Assembly: GCA_019894735.1 (NCBI GenBank)
Contig: JAGXOB010000087.1
Location: 1-8,919 of the forward strand
Source of the DNA: Promethearchaeota archaeon
Lineage (GTDB): Archaea > Asgardarchaeota > Lokiarchaeia > Sigynarchaeales > SOKP01
Length of the DNA stretch: 8,919 nucleotides
Direction of reading: 5' to 3'
The notes beneath the pieces are model-generated. The model did not search any database. It worked only from the letters and a program-made list of their open reading frames with translations, and was not told the DNA's origin. This document shows, in pieces, positions 1-6,811 of the stretch (positions within the stretch are counted from its first letter, which is position 1; each line of letters starts with the position of its first letter). The position numbers and the translations under genes were made by a program.

Positions 1-609
1 TATGCATCTAGACTAAAAACAAGACTGGGAGCAGAAGTAATCTCTATGGGGGATATTTTTCGTGAGATTATGAAAAAAGAAACAGATTTTGGCAAGAAAG
101 TTAAACAGTTTGTGGAGAAAGGTCTACTTGTTCCAGATGAGATTGTTATTGAAGTTTTAAGAAAAAAACTTTCTGAAATTTCAGCGGGAAAAGGGGTCAT
201 CTTCGATGGGTATCCGAGAACAATTGTTCAAGCTGAAAATCTTCAGAAAATAGCAAAAATTGACGTCATTTTATTGCAAAATGTTCCTGACTGGATTATT
301 ATTGAACGATTATCCTCAAGGAGAATATGTAAAAACTGTAATGAAGTCTACAACATCCGTTTTCTTAAACCTAAAATTGAAAATGTGTGTGACAAATGTA
401 ATGGACAGTTATATCAACGCCCAGACGACACTGCTGAGGTTATAAAGAAAAGAATCCAATTATATCAAGAAATGACTAGCCCGATTATAAAATATTATGA
501 TGACAAAAAAATTCCTTTCATAATATCTGAGATCACAGAACTTCAGACACCTCCAGAGAAAGTAGTAGAAAAGATATTAGTTGAATTGAAAGAACTTAAG
601 TTAGCTTAG
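1..609 (+). CDS. adk: Adenylate kinase, bacterial-type with zinc-finger LID (5' partial)
   Basis: Transfers phosphate between ATP and AMP to give 2 ADP in the cytoplasm. The frame is open from base 1, and residues before the ATG at 46 (ASRLKTRLGAEVIS) match the family just after the P-loop. The start and the GxPGxGKGT loop therefore lie upstream of the window, and the ATG at 46 is the internal Met of the MGDIFR motif. Counting from that Met: FDGYPRT (residues 53-59) is the AMP-site motif; C95, C98, C115 and C118 form a CxxC...CxxC zinc-type LID; QRPDDTAEVIKKR (124-136) is the usual LID-to-core motif with its arginine. The visible part is 202 residues, so about 20 are missing. This is the bacterial/eukaryotic monomeric class, not the trimeric AdkA of many archaea. 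It ends 4 bp inside the convergent archease gene. Confidence 0.95.
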   Translation, partial: YASRLKTRLGAEVISMGDIFREIMKKETDFGKKVKQFVEKGLLVPDEIVIEVLRKKLSEISAGKGVIFDGYPRTIVQAENLQKIAKIDVILLQNVPDWIIIERLSSRRICKNCNEVYNIRFLKPKIENVCDKCNGQLYQRPDDTAEVIKKRIQLYQEMTSPIIKYYDDKKIPFIISEITELQTPPEKVVEKILVELKELKLA

Positions 610-1043
610 ATATCTAAGATAAATTCTAAAGTAACTTTGTTGGGATCTTTAATGATTTCCATACGATGATATGTAATAGCTTTCACTCCAACTTTTTGCA
701 CATGTTTTTTTGGATCAAAAATTTCACCCCATATTTTAGCGTTCAAAGTAAAAAACCCCAAATTTTTCTTTAGCGATAAAATTTTGAATTTGGAGTAAAG
801 TCTATTTTTTACCTCAAAGTTCACTATCAAGATTTCAAGCCAATTATAGAGAAGCTCTAGCTCATCTTTACCTTTAACTAGAATGGAGTCCTCTAAAGTT
901 GACTTAACTTTTTGAGTGTCAGTCATAACTTCAAACATTGCAATAGCCGCGTTTTCAAAGGCTTCCTCCATGGTTTTTCCATACGAAGCTATGTAAACAT
1001 CTGCGGTGTGTTCTAAGAATTCAAACTTAACAGTCTTATCCAA
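606..1043 (-). CDS. Archease (RtcB tRNA ligase activator family)
   Basis: A 145-residue archease-family protein. Known members help the RNA ligase RtcB become guanylylated and turn over during tRNA splicing and RNA repair. Family marks are FEFLEHTADV near the N-terminus (residues 8-17), with the conserved metal-type aspartate in HTADV; the GKTMEEAFENAA helix; the LYNWLEILI helix; and VKAITYHRMEI near the C-terminus. The length matches the family. The start is TTG: an in-frame stop lies just upstream and no ATG fits the conserved N-terminus. A TATA-like stretch at 1061-1074 sits about 25 bases before the start, so the mRNA may be leaderless. No rtcB is visible nearby. The stop overlaps the adk stop by 4 bp, tail to tail. 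Confidence 0.93.
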   Translation of the reverse strand: MDKTVKFEFLEHTADVYIASYGKTMEEAFENAAIAMFEVMTDTQKVKSTLEDSILVKGKDELELLYNWLEILIVNFEVKNRLYSKFKILSLKKNLGFFTLNAKIWGEIFDPKKHVQKVGVKAITYHRMEIIKDPNKVTLEFILDI

Positions 1044-1060
1044 GATTTAGCCCATCACAA

Positions 1061-1074
1061 ATTAATTAATAAAA
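1061..1074 (-). promoter_or_regulatory. TATA-like box for archease
   Basis: On the minus strand this reads TTTTATTAATTAAT, centred about 25 bases before the TTG start of archease. That is the archaeal box A distance expected if transcription starts at or next to the start codon (leaderless). It lies in the 71-base gap after the M42 peptidase. The T-rich sequence next to it could instead be purely a terminator. Confidence 0.35.
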
Positions 1075-1092
1075 ACAAAAACAAAGGAAAAT
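1071..1092 (-). terminator. T-rich terminator candidate after the M42 peptidase gene
   Basis: On the minus strand, about 25 bases past the M42 stop codon, there are three T-runs (3, 5 and 5 T) separated by single G residues. Archaeal RNA polymerase often terminates at such U-rich tracts without a hairpin. The tract abuts the archease TATA-like box, so it may end one transcript just before the next begins. Confidence 0.35.
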
Positions 1093-1114
1093 GGATCTGT
1101 TAGTCTGGAAAAAG

Positions 1115-2158
1115 CTAGAATTTCTTCTGGATTTCGTCTATTGCACCAGTTACTAACTTTATCGAGTTTTTAACATCAGTTACATTTAGCATACCTACTG
1201 GACTGTGAATATATCGCGTTGGAATAGAAACGGTTCCACTAGGAACACCCTGTCTTGCTAAAGAGATCCGAGCTGCGTCAGTTGTACCTGGTAAACCTGT
1301 TTCAAGCTGATAAGGTAATTTATTTTTATTTGCTGCATCGATAAGTAAGCTTAAAACTTTTGGATGCGAAATTAAACCTGCATCAGTAACTGTCAACGCT
1401 GGACCTTTTCCCATCTTTATACTAGAGTCAAAATCCTTAACACCAGGAACATCACCAGCAACTGTCACGTCCAAGGCTATTCCAAAATCGGGATCAATAC
1501 CAAAAGCTGCAGTAGCTGCACCTCTTAGACCTACTTCCTCTTGAACAGTTCCTACAGCAAATATGTTACAATCTGTAGATTTCAACTTTTTTAGCGCCTC
1601 AATCATTATCACACAGCCTACTCTATCGTCAAAAGCTTTACCTGTAACAATTTCTTTGCCAATTTTTTCGTATTTCACACTAAAACTTATTGGATCCCCA
1701 ATTTTTACTCCCATTTTTTTTGCAACTTTGAGGTTTTCAGCTCCAATATCGATGAACATATTATCATAAGTTACTACTTTGTTCCGTTCTTCTTTCTTCT
1801 GTATGTGAGGAGGTTTTGATCCAATAATGCCCACCAGATCACCTATGCTGGTGTGAACAACAACTTTCTGCGCCAAAAGGATACGATCATCGATACCGCC
1901 CATTTTTGCAAATTGCAAAAATCCCTCTTTTGAGATGGTTTTCACCATTAAACCGACTTCATCCATATGAGCAGCAAACATAATTTTCGGTTTTGATTTT
2001 TTGCCTTTTTTTATTGCAATTAAATTTCCAAGCTTATCTTCAGATGCTTCGTCAACATATGGCGTAATTAATTTGGCCAGCAAATCTCTTACTTCTCCCT
2101 CTCTGCCAGTTACTCCGCTAACATTTGAGAGTCTCTCCAAATTAGATTCAATCGACAA
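1115..2158 (-). CDS. M42 family metallo-aminopeptidase (TET/glutamyl-aminopeptidase-like)
   Basis: A 347-residue cytoplasmic peptidase of family M42. Archaeal relatives form dodecameric tetrahedral (TET) particles that trim N-terminal residues from peptides released by the proteasome. The full set of family metal and catalytic residues is visible: H64 and D66 in AHMDE, D177/D178 in AFDDRVG, E207/E208 in VQEEVGLRGA, D230 in ALDVT, and H318 in YIHSP. The motif TGLPGTTDAARI (287-298) is also typical. Length is normal. The start is TTG, preceded by AAGGT with a 7-base spacer (2166-2170) and a TATA-like box about 42 bases upstream. Substrate preference (acidic, lysyl or leucyl) cannot be read from the sequence. 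Some M42 members were annotated as endoglucanases; the peptidase role is far better supported. Confidence 0.93.
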   Translation of the reverse strand: MSIESNLERLSNVSGVTGREGEVRDLLAKLITPYVDEASEDKLGNLIAIKKGKKSKPKIMFAAHMDEVGLMVKTISKEGFLQFAKMGGIDDRILLAQKVVVHTSIGDLVGIIGSKPPHIQKKEERNKVVTYDNMFIDIGAENLKVAKKMGVKIGDPISFSVKYEKIGKEIVTGKAFDDRVGCVIMIEALKKLKSTDCNIFAVGTVQEEVGLRGAATAAFGIDPDFGIALDVTVAGDVPGVKDFDSSIKMGKGPALTVTDAGLISHPKVLSLLIDAANKNKLPYQLETGLPGTTDAARISLARQGVPSGTVSIPTRYIHSPVGMLNVTDVKNSIKLVTGAIDEIQKKF

Positions 2159-2192
2159 ACAATTTACCTTCTTAAAGATTCGTAACTTAATC

Positions 2193-2206
2193 TCTTATAA
2201 GTAAAT
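2193..2206 (-). promoter_or_regulatory. TATA-like box for the M42 peptidase gene
   Basis: On the minus strand the stretch reads ATTTACTTATAAGA, centred about 42 bases before the TTG start. A transcript starting about 25 bases downstream would carry a short leader of about 15 bases, just enough for the AAGGT ribosome site at 2166-2170. The same geometry recurs at mtd and lysA. Confidence 0.4.
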
Positions 2207-2223
2207 TATTAAATGATTGTGGT

Positions 2224-2269
2224 AACAGTCTTAGTGGAATGTATTAAACCAAACCATTAACTGACTGTT
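2224..2269. repeat. 7-bp inverted repeat in the divergent promoter region
   Basis: AACAGTC (2224-2230) and GACTGTT (2263-2269) are perfect inverted copies separated by 32 bases, between the divergent M42 and mtd promoters. A second, imperfect pair, TTAAACCAAA (2244-2253) and TTTGGTTAAA (2301-2310), interleaves with it. These could be operator half-sites for a shared regulator, but inverted repeats this short arise by chance in AT-rich DNA. Confidence 0.2.
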
Positions 2270-2347
2270 GAATTATTGTGGGTCATTATAATATCAATAC
2301 TTTGGTTAAAGCAAAAAATTAGAACTGAAGTCAATCAAAAATGGTAA

Positions 2348-2358
2348 TTCTTAAATGC
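2348..2358 (+). promoter_or_regulatory. TATA-like box for mtd
   Basis: TTCTTAAATGC lies about 39 bases before the preferred mtd start at 2391, the same spacing seen for the M42 gene and lysA. The upstream ATG at 2355 lies inside this box, which argues that it is not the real start. An alternative TATA-like stretch, ATTATAATAT at 2285-2294, would give a longer leader. Confidence 0.35.
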
Positions 2359-2390
2359 CAAGCAGTAACTATCAAAATGAGTGTTTAAGG

Positions 2391-3248
2391 ATGGAGCAAA
2401 AAAAGAATATTAAAATCGGGATTTTTAAATGCGGCAACATTGGAACATCACCTTTACTTGAGCTTCTATTTGATGAATTGGCAGATCGAAAAGACATTAA
2501 AGTCCGAACAGTAACTACGGGTTCAAAGATGGGACTAGAAGATGTTGAAGAATCTCTTCCTAAGCTATTTGAGCTTAATCCAGATTTTCTAATATTAATA
2601 TCACCTAATACCGCGCTACCTGGGCCTGCAAAAGCCAGAGAAAAAATTTCAAACAGTGGTCTTCCAGGAGTTATTATTACAGATGCACCAGGAAAAAAAG
2701 TGAAATCAGAATTAGCAAATCAGGGTTTAGGATACATAATTATTACTGGTGATCCTTTAATTGGAGCTAGAAAACAGTTTTTGGATCCCATTGAAATGGC
2801 ACTTTTCAACTCAAATATAAGCAAGGTTCTGGCGATTACAGGAGCTTATAGAATTGTTCAAAAAGAAATTGACAAAGTGGTATATGCACTCGAAATTGGA
2901 GAAAAACCAGTTTTACCTCAAATAATTGTATCTTTGAAATCTATTCGAGATGAATCCGAATTTAGCAATCCTTACGCAAAAGCAAAAGCAATGGCCGCAT
3001 ATGCTTTAGCTGAGAAAATAGCTGAAATAAATACACTAGCCTGTTTTATAGAGAAAGAGAGTCAAAATTATATTCCTTTGGTTACTTGTGCACATGAAAT
3101 AGCTCAAGCTTCAGCCCGATTAGCAGAAGAAGCACGAGAAATTGAAAAATGCAATGATACTCTGATGAGAAAACCTCATTCTAAAAGCGGCAAAACCAAG
3201 ATTAAAACCAAATTGATGTTCCCTCCAATTTTTGAGGAAGAATGCTAG
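2391..3248 (+). CDS. mtd: F420-dependent methylene-H4MPT dehydrogenase
   Basis: Reversibly oxidises methylene-tetrahydromethanopterin to the methenyl form using coenzyme F420, a central step of the archaeal C1 (methanogenic or Wood-Ljungdahl) pathway. Family motifs run end to end: KIGIFKCGNIGTSPLLELL at the N-terminus, LISPNTALPGPAKARE, GYIIITGDPLIGARKQFLDP, EMALFN, FSNPYAKAKAMAAY, YIPLVTCAHEIAQASARL, REIEKCNDTLMRKPHSK. The chosen start gives 285 residues, close to the usual 275-285. It has GAGTG with a 7-base spacer (2379-2383) and a TATA-like box 39 bases upstream. The in-frame ATG at 2355 would add 12 residues absent from the family, has no ribosome site, and lies inside the TATA-like box. 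The gene stands alone, facing the lysine operon tail to tail. Confidence 0.95.
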   Translation: MEQKKNIKIGIFKCGNIGTSPLLELLFDELADRKDIKVRTVTTGSKMGLEDVEESLPKLFELNPDFLILISPNTALPGPAKAREKISNSGLPGVIITDAPGKKVKSELANQGLGYIIITGDPLIGARKQFLDPIEMALFNSNISKVLAITGAYRIVQKEIDKVVYALEIGEKPVLPQIIVSLKSIRDESEFSNPYAKAKAMAAYALAEKIAEINTLACFIEKESQNYIPLVTCAHEIAQASARLAEEAREIEKCNDTLMRKPHSKSGKTKIKTKLMFPPIFEEEC

Positions 3249-3271
3249 AAAAACATAGCATGATCAAATGA

Positions 3272-3295
3272 GGAAGTTTGTAATTATATACTTCC
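3272..3295. terminator. Small inverted repeat between convergent mtd and dapL
   Basis: GGAAGT (3272-3277) and ACTTCC (3290-3295) are perfect inverted copies around a 12-base AT-rich loop, spanning the dapL stop codon and lying 24 bases past the mtd stop. Only 35 bases separate the two genes, so this is the natural place for bidirectional termination. The stem is short and no strong T-run follows on either strand, so support is weak. Confidence 0.25.
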
Positions 3296-4453
3296 AGCAA
3301 GTACATTCATTCTTTTACAAGCTTCAATAATTTTTTCCTCTGGCTGTGTCAAAGAAAATCGCACATAGTTTTCTCCATACTTTCCAAAACCGATTCCTGG
3401 AGTTACAGCTACACCCACTTCGAGTAATTTGCTTGCAAATTTCAAGGAGTTACATCGACAGTTTAGCCAGACATAAAAAGTCGCTTTAGGTTTTTCACAA
3501 GTAAAGCCCATAGATTTTAAATGATCAACAAGTATATCACGTCTACTGGAGTAAATTGAATTATTTTTCTTTAAAAATTCAGGCGATTTTCCATTTTTGT
3601 AAGATTCCAAGGCTTTGACTGCTACTTTTTGCACGTAAACAGGCGGACCTGAATCAACTTGAGATTTAATCTTAGCTAGTCCAGATAATAGATGTTTATT
3701 TCCTATTGCAAAAGCGATTCTATCTCCAGTCATATTAAATGTTTTCGAGAAAGAATGAAACTCAACTGCAACATCCATGGCTCCATCAACTTCAAAAATA
3801 CTAGGAGCCTTATAACCCTCAAAACATATCTCAGAATAAGCGTTATCATAACACAGGATAATGTTGTTTTCTCTCGCAAAATCCACAATTTGACTAAGAA
3901 ATCTTTTGTCTACTGTGGCGCTTGTTGGGTTATTTGGATAATTTAGAAACATCATTTTGACTTTTTCTGGATCTATTTTTTCAAGATCAGGTAAAAATTT
4001 GTTTTCCTTAAGCAGAGGAATTGGAACTGGAATTCCATCATTCAATATTGTGCTACTGTTGCTATAAACAGGATAAGCAGGATCAGGAACAAGAACTCTA
4101 TCACCAGAATTAACAAATGCCCTTGCAATATTTACTAACCCCTCCTTGGAGCCAAGCAAACCAATAACCTCATCTTCAGCAATATCTATATTAAATCGGT
4201 TTTTACACCAAACACTAACAGCTTCACGGAAAAAAGGTTCACCTTGGCTTAAAGAATAATTATGATTTTTTAGATCAGTTGCTTCTTTTCTAATGGAGTC
4301 AATCACAACTTTAGGCGGTGGAAGATCAGGGTCACCAATACTCAAAGATATGAGATCTATCCCATGATTTCTTTTTTCGTAAATAATTTTTTCTATTTCA
4401 GCAAATAAATAAGGGGGTAGTTTCTTAATCCTTTCAGCATACTCAATATTCAA
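3284..4453 (-). CDS. dapL: LL-diaminopimelate aminotransferase
   Basis: A 389-residue class I/II PLP aminotransferase. Assigned to DapL, which converts tetrahydrodipicolinate directly to LL-diaminopimelate with glutamate as donor, because of the N-terminal signature YAERIKKLPPYLFAEI followed by SIGDPDLPPP, and because it is the third gene of a lysA-dapF-dapL operon. PLP-site residues are visible: NYPNNPT (171-177), D203 and Y206 in YDNAYSE, the Schiff-base lysine K237 in SFSKTFNMTG, R245 for the PLP phosphate, and R365 in YVRFSL for the substrate carboxylate. D244 occupies a position that is Trp in many relatives. The start is TTG, 15 bases after the dapF stop, with a GGATGTGA ribosome site overlapping that stop. 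Related alanine/aspartate aminotransferases are the alternative; the operon makes DapL more likely. Confidence 0.87.
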   Translation of the reverse strand: MNIEYAERIKKLPPYLFAEIEKIIYEKRNHGIDLISLSIGDPDLPPPKVVIDSIRKEATDLKNHNYSLSQGEPFFREAVSVWCKNRFNIDIAEDEVIGLLGSKEGLVNIARAFVNSGDRVLVPDPAYPVYSNSSTILNDGIPVPIPLLKENKFLPDLEKIDPEKVKMMFLNYPNNPTSATVDKRFLSQIVDFARENNIILCYDNAYSEICFEGYKAPSIFEVDGAMDVAVEFHSFSKTFNMTGDRIAFAIGNKHLLSGLAKIKSQVDSGPPVYVQKVAVKALESYKNGKSPEFLKKNNSIYSSRRDILVDHLKSMGFTCEKPKATFYVWLNCRCNSLKFASKLLEVGVAVTPGIGFGKYGENYVRFSLTQPEEKIIEACKRMNVLAGSI

Positions 4454-4468
4454 GTTAATTTCACATCC

Positions 4469-5293
4469 CTAAAAGAGGCTCCCCTCAAAAACTTTTTCTA
4501 CAGGACCTTTCATGAACACATGTTCAACACTATCTATCTCTAATTCCCCCCCTGGTAGAACAACTAAAACCTTCCTTTCTGTTTTTCCAATAATGTTTCC
4601 TGCAATAACTGCAGCACAAGCCCCTGTACCACAGGCCAAGGTCTCTCCACATCCCCTCTCCCAAACACGTACTTTCAATCTATCCTTTTTAAGAATCTCA
4701 ACAAATACAACATTTATTCTGTTAGGAAAAATGGGATGATTTTCTATTTTGGGACCAACTAAATGTATTGGAGCTGCATCGAGACTATCAACAAATATGA
4801 CACAATGCGGATTTCCAACTGATAAACAAGTAATTTGAAAAGTTGTTCCATCAATAACTAAATCTTCGGCAATACATTTACCCTGACCTTTCATTGGAAT
4901 CTGGTTTTTCTCAAATATTGGAATCCCCATATCTACACTCACATGAGTGACAATCTGATCCTTTATGATTAATCTTGTTTTCTTTAATCCAGCTAAAGTC
5001 TCTATAGTTAATTCTTTTTTTCTAACGATATTATTTTCGTAACAATATTTAGAGAAACAGCGAATTCCATTTCCACACATCTCAGCCTCACTTCCATCTA
5101 AATTAAATATTCTCATTTTTACATCAGCTGTGGCTGAGTTAGACAATAGGATAAGCCCATCGGCACCAATCGAGAATCGTCTTTCACAAAGTTTCTGAGC
5201 TAGTTTTGAATTATCTTCTTCCTTAATCTTGTCGTTTCTATTATCAATAACAACGTAATCATTTCCTAAACCATGCATTTTCCAGAATTTCAT
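4469..5293 (-). CDS. dapF: Diaminopimelate epimerase
   Basis: Interconverts LL- and meso-diaminopimelate without a cofactor, using two cysteines. The 274-residue length is normal. Both catalytic cysteines are present: C73 in EMCGNGIRC and C221 in GETLACGTGACAA. Other family motifs are MHGLGNDYVVID at the N-terminus, ADGLILL, FNLDGSEAEMCGNG, SVGNPHCVIFV and the WERGCGET loop; the extra C215 in that loop replaces the more usual Ala or Val. The ATG at 5293 is chosen because the protein then begins MKFWKMHGLG as in relatives and has GGAG with a 7-base spacer. That ribosome site spans the lysA stop codon (5298-5300), which suggests coupled translation. A longer reading from a TTG at 5356 would add 21 residues unlike the family, overlapping lysA. 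Confidence 0.95.
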   Translation of the reverse strand: MKFWKMHGLGNDYVVIDNRNDKIKEEDNSKLAQKLCERRFSIGADGLILLSNSATADVKMRIFNLDGSEAEMCGNGIRCFSKYCYENNIVRKKELTIETLAGLKKTRLIIKDQIVTHVSVDMGIPIFEKNQIPMKGQGKCIAEDLVIDGTTFQITCLSVGNPHCVIFVDSLDAAPIHLVGPKIENHPIFPNRINVVFVEILKKDRLKVRVWERGCGETLACGTGACAAVIAGNIIGKTERKVLVVLPGGELEIDSVEHVFMKGPVEKVFEGSLF

Positions 5294-5297
5294 TTTG

Positions 5298-6587
5298 TCA
5301 CTCCACCATTTGTTGATTGAAAACCAAAGAGTCAAAAGTTTCCCTTTTTCTAACAAGTAAACATTTTTTATTTTTGATGAGAACTTCAGCTGCTCTAGGT
5401 CTTGAATTATACTGAGAACTCATTGCAAACCCATATGCTCCAACATTAAGAATCGCGAGTAAATCACCTTCTTCAATTTTAGGTAGTAGCCTATCTCTTG
5501 CTAAAAAATCACCTGACTCACAAATAGGTCCTACAACGTCATAAATTTCTTTTTCTTGAGAAGTCACTTTGTTAGCAACAAGCACATGGTGATATGACCC
5601 ATACATAGATGGTCTAATTAGAGTATTAAATCCGGCGTCAACACCAATGAACTTCTTGAAAGGAGTGACCTTTACTGTGGTTACAGATGTCAATAAAATG
5701 CTTGCATCGCTAACCAAGTATCTACCAGGTTCCAAACAGAAGAAAGGTGTTCCTAGATTGTATTCGACGATTCTTCTTTTAAATAATGATAATATTCTAT
5801 TGGAAAAAGTACAAAGATCTAATTCATTTTCTTCTGGTTTATAAGGAACACCAAGTCCACCGCCCATGTCAATAAACTCAAAAGTGATTCCAAGTTTATC
5901 ACGAATTTTCTTAGCCATACTCAATAGATTATCGAAGGCTAAAATAATAGGTTCCAGATTGAGAATACCAGATCCTATATGCATATGGATTCCAAATCTT
6001 TCAACACCTGCATTTTTAGCCTTTGCATAGGTTTTCAATGTTTCGTCTTCCCATAACCCAAATTTTGTTTGTGGACCCGCTGTAATGCAATGATCATGAT
6101 GACCCCCACCAATCTTAGGATTTACTCTAACTGACAAAACCTTAGGCACCACATGCTTTAGAAGCCCTTCTAATTCTGAAAATGAATCAATATTCACAGG
6201 TACCTTGCAGTCAGCAATGAAGCGCAACTCATCATTTCGCACACTTGTTCCGGTGAATAAAATGCGTTCTGGTGAAAAACCTGCCTTTAAAGCTAAGAAA
6301 ACTTCACCAGGACTAACTGCATCTAGATGTGCTCCTTCAGTTTCTAAAATCTTAAGTACAGATAAGTTGGAATTCGCTTTTGCAGCATAGTAAATGTGAA
6401 TCTTGTCATAATTACGAGTCAACTCTTCAGAGAGGCGTTTATAGTTATGTCGAATTCTACTCTCGCTAATCACATATAAGGGAGTATCAAATTCTTTGGC
6501 TAATTCTCTAGCAGCAACACCATCAAATAAAAGGTGGCCATCCTTGTTTGTCAATGGCTGTAGAAATTGAAATACTTTTTTTACCAT
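5298..6587 (-). CDS. lysA: Diaminopimelate decarboxylase
   Basis: Decarboxylates meso-diaminopimelate to L-lysine, the last step of the pathway. It is a 429-residue fold-type III PLP enzyme (alanine-racemase barrel plus C-terminal sheet domain). Visible marks: the PLP lysine K70 in YYAAKANSN, HMHIGSGI (201-208), the glycine loop MGGGLGVPY (241-249), EPGR (286-289), the active-site CESGD (356-360), and Y385 in NVGAYGFAMSSQYNSRPR, which closes the site across the dimer. The start ATG has AGAGGA with a 7-base spacer (6595-6600) and a TATA-like box about 41 bases upstream. It is the first gene of the lysine operon and ends 4 bases before dapF. Without peptidoglycan in archaea, the product is presumably for protein synthesis. 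Confidence 0.96.
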   Translation of the reverse strand: MVKKVFQFLQPLTNKDGHLLFDGVAARELAKEFDTPLYVISESRIRHNYKRLSEELTRNYDKIHIYYAAKANSNLSVLKILETEGAHLDAVSPGEVFLALKAGFSPERILFTGTSVRNDELRFIADCKVPVNIDSFSELEGLLKHVVPKVLSVRVNPKIGGGHHDHCITAGPQTKFGLWEDETLKTYAKAKNAGVERFGIHMHIGSGILNLEPIILAFDNLLSMAKKIRDKLGITFEFIDMGGGLGVPYKPEENELDLCTFSNRILSLFKRRIVEYNLGTPFFCLEPGRYLVSDASILLTSVTTVKVTPFKKFIGVDAGFNTLIRPSMYGSYHHVLVANKVTSQEKEIYDVVGPICESGDFLARDRLLPKIEEGDLLAILNVGAYGFAMSSQYNSRPRAAEVLIKNKKCLLVRKRETFDSLVFNQQMVE

Positions 6588-6622
6588 AAACGATTCCTCT
6601 TAATTCCGAATATGCCGCATCG

Positions 6623-6635
6623 CAAATAAAAAACA
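6623..6635 (-). promoter_or_regulatory. TATA-like box for the lysA-dapF-dapL operon
   Basis: On the minus strand this reads TGTTTTTTATTTG, centred about 41 bases before the lysA ATG. A start site about 25 bases downstream would give a leader of about 15 bases containing only the AGAGGA ribosome site. A second candidate, GGTATATAC near 6678-6686, would give a longer leader. The rest of the 224-base gap (6588-6811) shows no RNA gene; it is AT-rich, with a T-rich run on the plus strand at 6761-6790 that serves no plus-strand gene. Confidence 0.35.
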
Positions 6636-6811
6636 TTAACACCAATAGCTACTGAGCGTCTTCTCATAAAACTTTCCGTATATACCTTTGAAAATAAGTT
6701 TTTGTTCAGTTCGTTTTCAAGGGAATCAATGAGCTTCATGCATAAATCAGCTTGCAATATTGTTGTTTTTTATTATTTATTACATTTCTTTTGGAAGCAT
6801 AGAAGTCTATT

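Noticed and set aside
2355..2390. mtd start at the ATG at 2355
   Set aside because: It has no ribosome site, lies inside the likely TATA box and adds 12 non-family residues; the ATG at 2391 has GAGTG with a 7-base spacer.
3692..3946. 84-codon plus-strand open frame opposite dapL
   Set aside because: It is antisense to conserved PLP-site codons of dapL and its translation shows no recognisable domain.
4469..5356. Longer dapF starting from TTG at 5356
   Set aside because: The 21 extra residues overlap the lysA C-terminus and do not resemble any epimerase N-terminus, while the ATG at 5293 has a good ribosome site and gives the standard MHGLGND start.
6755..6762. CAATATTG palindrome and nearby ATGCAT palindrome as operators
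   Set aside because: Short AT-rich palindromes like these are expected by chance and are not placed against a convincing promoter.
6588..6811. Possible tRNA, C/D box RNA or riboswitch upstream of lysA
   Set aside because: No T-loop, no paired RTGATGA/CTGA boxes at guide-RNA spacing and no extended stem set were found; a lysine riboswitch would be much longer and is not expected in archaea.
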